Shown piece after piece: positions 5,936-11,245 of a stretch of DNA of 11,245 bases (within the stretch, counting starts at the first letter, position 1; every line of letters starts with the position of its first letter). The translations under genes and the position numbers were made by a program. The stretch lies in NCBI GenBank assembly GCA_017963875.1, contig JAGCTA010000008.1, positions 1-11,245 of the forward strand, written 5' to 3'. Source of the stretch: Victivallales bacterium. GTDB taxonomy: Bacteria > Verrucomicrobiota > Lentisphaeria > Oligosphaerales > Oligosphaeraceae. The notes under the pieces were generated by a model. That model was not told where the DNA came from, did not search any database, and saw nothing but the letters and a program-made list of their open reading frames with translations.

Positions 5936-8767
5936 ATGAAACACACCCTGCTTGCACTCTTTTGCATCATCTCTCTGATGGCGGTATCCTCGCCAATCTT
6001 TGAATCAATAGCCGTCCACACACAAAAGGGCATCGCCTATCTTGATCGCAACGGCACTGAACCCATCCACGATGATTTCACCGAGGGGCTTTCCAAATGG
6101 ACAGTTGTCAATTATGAAAACCTCCTCACCATCAAGACAGAGGTGCTTGAAGGTGAAAACGCCTGCGTCATCTCATTGAAACGAGCCAAATGCGACAACG
6201 CATGGGAACTTGGCTCCAAACCATTCAAAGTCATCCCAGGTTCCGATTTCACCATTGCCATCCGCGCCCGCGGAACCATCAACATGGCCTTCCCGCATGG
6301 TCATGGCAACAGTTACAAAAACTCCATCATCTGGTACGACAAGGACGGCAAGGAACTGGACATGCCCTTCCCATACGCCTTCCCCACAACCAATGACAAA
6401 TGGACCAATACATATATTGATGGCTCCGTGCCAGACGGTGCAGACACCGCCGCCTTCTTTATCGGCGCAGACGGCCCGAACTTCGACCCCGACGACACGC
6501 TCGCCATTTCCAAAGTCACCTTGTTTGTACGAGATGCCTCCCTGCCATGCGTCCCCGAGGGTTCGTTCATCTCCGCGCCCATCCTGACCGACAGTCCTGC
6601 ACAGACATTCTCCTGGGACGCAGAGACCCAAAACAACGGCATCCTCAAATTCCAACTTGCCTTTGCCGACGACAAGCGCGGCATTCCAGGCGATTTTTCA
6701 GATTTTACAGGCCCAGATGGCACCGAAAATACATTCTACACCACCAGCGGAACCGTCATCAAACCCGCAAAGCCATGGGTACGCTACAAGGCGTTCTTTA
6801 CATCCAACGGCTCGCACACGCCGCTTCTCAAGTCCGTCACCATCGGCAATACCACCCATGGTTCATGGACAAACGGCGATTTCTCCTCGCCAAAACTCGT
6901 CATGCTGACAGAATCCCCAAACCAGCACCCCGAACTGCCGATTCGTTTCCGCATCGACGATGAGTCGCCAATTGACTGGACGTCCTTCAAATGCTTCTTC
7001 GACCAGGAAGATGTCACCGCCAAAATCAAGCGTAATGGCAACGAAATCAGTTATCAGGAAGACAAGCCATTCTCGCAGCCTGGCGTCAGCATGAACCCGT
7101 TGCGCTGGAATATCGGAAACTATGAGAACCGCCTGACCTTTAATCGTCTAGAAGACATCTCAAACGCCGTCCGCGTTGAACTGCGTGGCGAAAAGGAATG
7201 GGACACGTCATTTGCCATTACCTCCATGCCGATTCCCGTCTTTTCCGAAAAGGAATATACCTTCCGCATCCGTGTCCGCCACAACATGGACCTCAAAGGC
7301 AAGGAACCGAGCCGCAACAAAATCGTCTGGCTTGACAAGGAGTTGAAGCCTATCGGCAAGCCTGCCGCCGTCATTGAGTTCGGCCCCGCCACCACAGATT
7401 GGATCACCTACGAACACAAACTCACACCGCCAGCCGATGCGCGCGCAGTACAAGTCAACATCGGTTTCGATGTTCCAATCATCCATGTCGGAGAATTCTT
7501 TGACATGGACAGCCTCCAGATTGACGGTGCCATTCCCGAAACACAGGCGACCAGCACATCCATCCCGCACATCCACACGTTGGAAGTCTCTGGAAAGGAC
7601 ATCTTTGGCAATTCCTTAGCGGATGACCGAACCATGTTCTTCGGCGAATCCGTGAAAAAGAATATCGTCACCATGCGCGATGACGGTTTTGTGCTCATTG
7701 ATGGCAAGCCGTTCTTCCCAATCGGTCTTTACGGCATGTCCGAAAAGCCCTTTAACAACAATTCGTATGACAAGGCATTCAAGGACCTCCGCGCCAATGG
7801 CTTCAATTTCGCCCACACCTATAAGGACTGCGGAAATGGCCCCAACCGTCAGCACTTTCTCGATACAGCCGCCGCCAACGGCATCAAGGTCTGGGTTCCC
7901 CTCGCAGGTGGTCTTGTCGACTGCACACTCCGCGAACGTAACCACCCCGCCATCCTCGCATGGTACCTCGGCGACGACACCGCCACACACATCCCAGCCG
8001 ATGTCGTTCGCAGAAACCATCTGAAATGCCATGCCATCGACAATGCGCACCTTACAACACAAGCCGACGCCGTCGGCGGCTACTATACGAACCGCTACAT
8101 CCCATACGTCCATTCGACGGATTCGTTCATGCCTGAAATCTACCCCGTGACCTCCCCGACGCCCCTCCCAGTGGAAGTTCCCGCCGTCATCAGGGACATG
8201 AAGGCCTGCCAATATGCCCTCCGCCTCAACGGCTCCCCCGTCAAGACCTTCTGGGCGATCATCCAGCACTTCAAAGGATACTCAAGTTGGAAGCGCTTCC
8301 CGTCATTTGCCGAACTGCGCGCCATGAGTTATCTTTCCATCATCCACGGGGCTCACGGCATCACGTGGTACACATATGGCGGCAACGACACGACCAACCT
8401 TGGCGTCGCGTCCTCCCCCGAGAGATGGAACGAAATCTGCACGGTCGCACGGGAACTTTCATCCCTCTCATCCAAAATCACCTCACGAAACGCCAAAACT
8501 CAGCCAAATGCAAAGGTGATTGAAGGCCCGCAAACCGACGGATTGAAGTTCCCCTCCATCAATTGCCTTCTCAAGGACAACGACGGAGACAAAATCCTCA
8601 TGACCGCAAACTCATCAAACGAGCCTATCAAGGCACAGATTTCGCTCAAGGGCTTCAAGAGCGCGGACGTGCTCTTCGAGAACCGCACCGTCCAACTGGA
8701 CAATGATGGCAACCTCATTGATGATTTCGCACAATTCGGCGTCCATATCTATAAACTGAAGAAATGA
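5936..8767 (+). CDS. Secreted multi-module glycoside-hydrolase-like TIM-barrel protein
   Basis: The 943-residue protein begins with a Sec signal peptide (MKHTLLALFCIISLMAVSS). Modules in order are: a jelly-roll, carbohydrate-binding-like module at about 46-200; a beta module at about 210-300 with FTGPDGTENTFYTTSGT and the end LLKSVTIGN, a type common in PVC secreted proteins; an Ig-like module at about 310-385 (FRIDDESPIDW, DVTAKIKRNGNEISY); a second jelly-roll at about 387-535 that resembles the first; a TIM barrel at about 585-845 opening with FVLIDGKPFFPIGLYG; and a C-terminal beta domain at about 865-943. Barrel landmarks resemble clan GH-A-like proteins: HPAILAWYLGDD at 670-681, FMPEIYPV at 731-738 with Glu734, and HGAHGITWYTYGG at 804-816. 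The strand-4 position usually held by Glu is Asp681, so the catalytic assignment is uncertain. It is probably exported and acts on or binds a polysaccharide. It starts 38 bases after the acetyltransferase gene. Confidence 0.82.
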   Translation: MKHTLLALFCIISLMAVSSPIFESIAVHTQKGIAYLDRNGTEPIHDDFTEGLSKWTVVNYENLLTIKTEVLEGENACVISLKRAKCDNAWELGSKPFKVIPGSDFTIAIRARGTINMAFPHGHGNSYKNSIIWYDKDGKELDMPFPYAFPTTNDKWTNTYIDGSVPDGADTAAFFIGADGPNFDPDDTLAISKVTLFVRDASLPCVPEGSFISAPILTDSPAQTFSWDAETQNNGILKFQLAFADDKRGIPGDFSDFTGPDGTENTFYTTSGTVIKPAKPWVRYKAFFTSNGSHTPLLKSVTIGNTTHGSWTNGDFSSPKLVMLTESPNQHPELPIRFRIDDESPIDWTSFKCFFDQEDVTAKIKRNGNEISYQEDKPFSQPGVSMNPLRWNIGNYENRLTFNRLEDISNAVRVELRGEKEWDTSFAITSMPIPVFSEKEYTFRIRVRHNMDLKGKEPSRNKIVWLDKELKPIGKPAAVIEFGPATTDWITYEHKLTPPADARAVQVNIGFDVPIIHVGEFFDMDSLQIDGAIPETQATSTSIPHIHTLEVSGKDIFGNSLADDRTMFFGESVKKNIVTMRDDGFVLIDGKPFFPIGLYGMSEKPFNNNSYDKAFKDLRANGFNFAHTYKDCGNGPNRQHFLDTAAANGIKVWVPLAGGLVDCTLRERNHPAILAWYLGDDTATHIPADVVRRNHLKCHAIDNAHLTTQADAVGGYYTNRYIPYVHSTDSFMPEIYPVTSPTPLPVEVPAVIRDMKACQYALRLNGSPVKTFWAIIQHFKGYSSWKRFPSFAELRAMSYLSIIHGAHGITWYTYGGNDTTNLGVASSPERWNEICTVARELSSLSSKITSRNAKTQPNAKVIEGPQTDGLKFPSINCLLKDNDGDKILMTANSSNEPIKAQISLKGFKSADVLFENRTVQLDNDGNLIDDFAQFGVHIYKLKK

Positions 8768-8849
8768 GTTGACCTGATAAAGCGAATCGCAGAATGTCCT
8801 TCTGAAAATAACCTCTCAATCCTGAACAATAGAAACAACAGAGACACCC

Positions 8850-9608
8850 ATGCTCATCAAAGTCCTTGGAAGTTGCAGCGGCACTGAGCCAATGCCTGAT
8901 AGACACCATGTTTCATGGCTCCTCGACACAGGTGACGGCATCTATTGGTTCGATGCTGGAGAATGCTGTTCCTACCGTGCCCATATTGACGGCATCAGCA
9001 TTCTCAATATCCGCGCGCTTTTCATTTCCCACACGCACATGGACCACGTCGGAGGACTTCCAGAACTGATGTGGACATTGCGTAAACTGGAATATCGCAG
9101 CGGACAACCCAAGCCTTACGGCGGCTTCGACATCTTCATTCCCGAAATGGATCCGCTTGACGGTGCACTGAAAATGCTGAAACATACCATGTCCAGAAAG
9201 ACTTTTGAAATCCGCCCTCACCTCGTTCCAGACGGCGTTTTCTTTGACGACGGCAGAGTACAAGTCGAGGCGAAAGGCAACATGCATATCGGCGACCCAG
9301 CACTCTCCAAGTCGTACCGCATCCGCCACAATGGCAAAACCATCATTTATTCAGGCGATGTCAAGGACATCAGCGAACTGGCGGATTGGCTAGATGAACC
9401 ATGCGACCTCATGTTCATGGAAACAGGGCATCATGCAGTCCAGGCGGTCTGCGATTACATCGCCGCCTGCCCCGCCGTACAAAGACTTTGGTTCATCCAC
9501 CATGGGCGCGACATCCTCTACCACACAGATGCCTGCCGTCAACTCGCCGCATCCATTCTTGGCGATCGCGTTCATATTGCAGATGATGGTGATGAACTCG
9601 TTCTATAG
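8850..9608 (+). CDS. MBL-fold metallo-hydrolase, RNase Z-like
   Basis: The 252-residue protein has the metallo-beta-lactamase fold of the RNase Z-like branch. The zinc-binding motif HTHMDHVGG lies at 61-69 (His61, His63, Asp65, His66), a further His146 in NMHIGDPALSKSYRI at 144-158, and YSGDV at 167-171 with Asp170. ETGHH lies at 191-195 and FIHHGRDIL at 215-223, giving a late His. The substitution of a larger tRNA-binding exosite by a short insert (about 83-100) argues against a canonical tRNA 3' endonuclease, which is inference. No signal peptide is present, so it is cytoplasmic. A GAGA-type ribosome site precedes the ATG. The gene is the last of the plus-strand unit, 82 bases after the TIM-barrel gene and about 50 bases before the hairpin. 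The substrate is unknown and could be a phosphodiester or an ester. Confidence 0.85.
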   Translation: MLIKVLGSCSGTEPMPDRHHVSWLLDTGDGIYWFDAGECCSYRAHIDGISILNIRALFISHTHMDHVGGLPELMWTLRKLEYRSGQPKPYGGFDIFIPEMDPLDGALKMLKHTMSRKTFEIRPHLVPDGVFFDDGRVQVEAKGNMHIGDPALSKSYRIRHNGKTIIYSGDVKDISELADWLDEPCDLMFMETGHHAVQAVCDYIAACPAVQRLWFIHHGRDILYHTDACRQLAASILGDRVHIADDGDELVL

Positions 9609-9659
9609 TCAATTACCGTCCTGACAAGAAAAAGAAACTGCTGAAGATATTCACTAAAA

Positions 9660-9698
9660 CGGCATTACGGATATCCATGTGACCTATCCGTAATGCCG
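9660..9698. terminator. Bidirectional hairpin terminator between convergent genes
   Basis: The arms CGGCATTACGGATA (9660-9673) and TATCCGTAATGCCG (9685-9698) are perfect 14-base reverse complements around an 11-base loop. On the minus strand the stem is followed by GTTTTAG, a U-rich tail that fits termination of the oxidoreductase gene ending at 9728. On the plus strand the tail CGATGTTGTTTG is less T-rich but may also end the transcript of the five-gene unit. The position between two converging stop codons supports the call. Confidence 0.85.
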
Positions 9699-9727
9699 CG
9701 ATGTTGTTTGATTATGCAGATACTGGC

Positions 9728-11245
9728 TTATAGTCTGATATCCCAGCCATTGCGATTGTAGGGACGCTTGAGCCAGGCGGGATCGCCAGTGCCATTGGCG
9801 AAAGTGCACTTGACTGGATCCCAGTCGAAACTGACGTCATAGACATAACTGATATTGCAGAGTTGGCAGAGAATCGCGGAACGTCCACCGACACTCGCAG
9901 GAGCGATTGTCGGCTTGCGCGAAACGCAGCATTCAATGAAATTCTGCTCATGGGACAGACTCTTGTAAAGTTGGACAGGCGCATCATCAAGTTTGAAATA
10001 ACTTTCGAGCGTATCAAGCGTCAAGGCGAGGCGGTTGTCCTTTTTCTGATTCGGATCCGTGCCATACTCTTCTCCAATTGACGAGGCGATTTTCTTCATC
10101 TTGTCGAAGGACGCATCTTCAAGTGCGGCGCGAATCTGTGCCGTCGGCTTCACACCCTTGCCCAACCAGACGGCAATGCGACCTCTGTTGACGGCGACAA
10201 TGCCCTTGGTTCCGTAGAAGACCGTGCCCCATGCCCCGAACGCATGATGCGTGAGAATGGTGCCGTCTGCAAACACGAACTTCATGCCGAACTGGCGGCG
10301 CCCGCCATGGAACGGATTAACCGAATGCGGCTCGTCCGAGCAGATGATTTTCACGGGACCAGATTCGTCAAGGTCAAGTCCCCATTGGGCGATATCCAGA
10401 TGATGTGCGCCCCAGTCGCCGTTATAGCCGATGGCGTAATTGTCATCGATACGCCAGAACATTGGATAGAACTTGTTCACGCCACGAGGTGCGCACTGGT
10501 CTGAATAAGGAGACCAGGGGGCGGGTCCCAGCCACATGTCCCAATCGACATCAGGATTGGGTGCTGATTCCGTGGCAATATCCTGTGGCTTGCCTTCTGC
10601 GCTATTCCACTGGCAGAAGAAACGATGCGGCTGTGAAGGGCCACCATGATTCGCGGGGAATTTCGCATAATCGGTATTGTCCTGCGCAGACGCATTGCCG
10701 TAATTGCAATCGACATACTTGACTTTGCCGATGAAGCCATTACGCACAATCATGCAGGCGGTACGAAATTCGCGCCATGAACGTTGCATGGAGCCAGTCT
10801 GGAAAATGCGGTGGTATTTCTTCTGCGCTTTCATCACGAGAAGTGATTCCTCAACAGAATATGTCAGAGGCTTCTCGCAATAGACATCCTTTCCTGCCTT
10901 CATGGCCGCACAACAGATGTAGGCATGCCAATGGTCAGGCGTCGCAATGCAAACTGCATCAATGCCCTTGTCGGCAATGATGTCGCGAAAATCCGCAACG
11001 GCCTTGCATTTTGCCAGACGCGCCTTCTTATTGCTCCTGTAATATTCATTCACAAAGTCTGTTCCCGCCTCACGCCGCACTTTGTCACAGTCGCATACGG
11101 CCTTCACGACGACATTGTCCTGCATGATCATTTTAGGAACAAGGACTGTACGCGCCTGGATTCCATAACCGATAAAGGCGAGATTGACAATCCGCCCACT
11201 TTGCTTCTTTGAACTCGTTGGAGTGCACTGTATTGCAGGACCTGA
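9728..11245 (-). CDS. Gfo/Idh/MocA family oxidoreductase, 5' end outside the window
   Basis: The frame stays open from the stop at 9728-9730 to the right edge, giving 505 visible residues, so the true start lies beyond 11245. An internal ATG at 11131 must not be used, because it would remove the nucleotide-binding loop. Counting from the first visible codon, the Rossmann motif is FIGYGIQA (Gly26-x-Gly28-x-x-Ala31). ATPDHWHA follows, then EKPLT with Lys125, and GDWGAHHLDIAQW with His281, His282 and Asp284, the usual catalytic-helix signature. The family oxidises or reduces sugars and sugar derivatives with NAD(P). The segment DVDWDMWLGPAPWSPY and its surrounding insert are typical of the long PVC-type subfamily. 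The first visible residues, SGPAIQCTPTSSKKQ, resemble the end of a Tat leader plus linker, so the protein may be exported (inference). It converges on the MBL-fold gene across the hairpin. Confidence 0.9.
   Translation of the reverse strand, partial: SGPAIQCTPTSSKKQSGRIVNLAFIGYGIQARTVLVPKMIMQDNVVVKAVCDCDKVRREAGTDFVNEYYRSNKKARLAKCKAVADFRDIIADKGIDAVCIATPDHWHAYICCAAMKAGKDVYCEKPLTYSVEESLLVMKAQKKYHRIFQTGSMQRSWREFRTACMIVRNGFIGKVKYVDCNYGNASAQDNTDYAKFPANHGGPSQPHRFFCQWNSAEGKPQDIATESAPNPDVDWDMWLGPAPWSPYSDQCAPRGVNKFYPMFWRIDDNYAIGYNGDWGAHHLDIAQWGLDLDESGPVKIICSDEPHSVNPFHGGRRQFGMKFVFADGTILTHHAFGAWGTVFYGTKGIVAVNRGRIAVWLGKGVKPTAQIRAALEDASFDKMKKIASSIGEEYGTDPNQKKDNRLALTLDTLESYFKLDDAPVQLYKSLSHEQNFIECCVSRKPTIAPASVGGRSAILCQLCNISYVYDVSFDWDPVKCTFANGTGDPAWLKRPYNRNGWDIRL

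Noticed and set aside
5028..5957. Long minus-strand open frame of 309 codons opposite the acetyltransferase gene
   Set aside because: It is rich in Cys and Asp, matches no family, and mirrors the codon bias of the plus-strand gene, which has clear AAC(3) motifs.
6173..6723. Minus-strand frames opposite the TIM-barrel gene
   Set aside because: They have no ribosome site or family features and lie fully inside a gene with clear modules.
1..11245. CRISPR arrays, tRNA or rRNA genes, insertion sequences, phage or toxin-antitoxin genes
   Set aside because: I saw no regularly spaced repeats, cloverleaf-like sequences, transposase motifs or terminal inverted repeats, and all intergenic gaps are short.

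Overview
The window looks like chromosomal DNA from the PVC superphylum, most likely a Lentisphaerota (Victivallales-like) bacterium. This is inference from family content and not from a marker gene. The clues are two proteins carrying the prepilin-associated H-X9-DG C-terminal domain, a large secreted multi-module glycoside-hydrolase-like protein, a Gfo/Idh/MocA oxidoreductase with a possible Tat-type N-terminus, and an amidohydrolase_2 protein. I see no rRNA, tRNA, CRISPR array, insertion sequence, phage gene or attachment site.

Layout. (1) Positions 1-2093 hold three minus-strand genes about 50-60 bases apart: an amidohydrolase_2 hydrolase (2093-1221), the tRNA methyltransferase TrmL (1169-687), and a secreted coiled-coil protein (630 to beyond the left edge). 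The coiled-coil gene has no stop codon inside the window, so it is easily missed. (2) Positions 2094-2311 are a divergent intergenic region with a good plus-strand promoter candidate and a weaker minus-strand one. (3) Positions 2312-9608 hold five plus-strand genes separated by 21, 10, 38 and 82 bases, which looks like one transcription unit. They are two paralogous secreted or membrane-anchored proteins with a detached H-X9-DG domain, an AAC(3)-family N-acetyltransferase, a 943-residue exported TIM-barrel protein with several beta-sandwich modules, and an RNase Z-like metallo-beta-lactamase-fold hydrolase. (4) A 14-bp perfect hairpin at 9660-9698 separates this unit from (5) a convergent minus-strand Gfo/Idh/MocA oxidoreductase. 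That gene runs off the right edge and is missing its 5' end.

How the genes may work together. The exported TIM-barrel protein and the flanking oxidoreductase and amidohydrolase are compatible with glycan or sugar-derivative breakdown. The H-X9-DG pair could be envelope or periplasmic proteins expressed with it. No function can be fixed for the five-gene unit from sequence alone. Its most unusual element is the tandem pair in which the pseudopilin-type C-terminus has been joined to an unrelated exported domain and has lost the prepilin leader helix.
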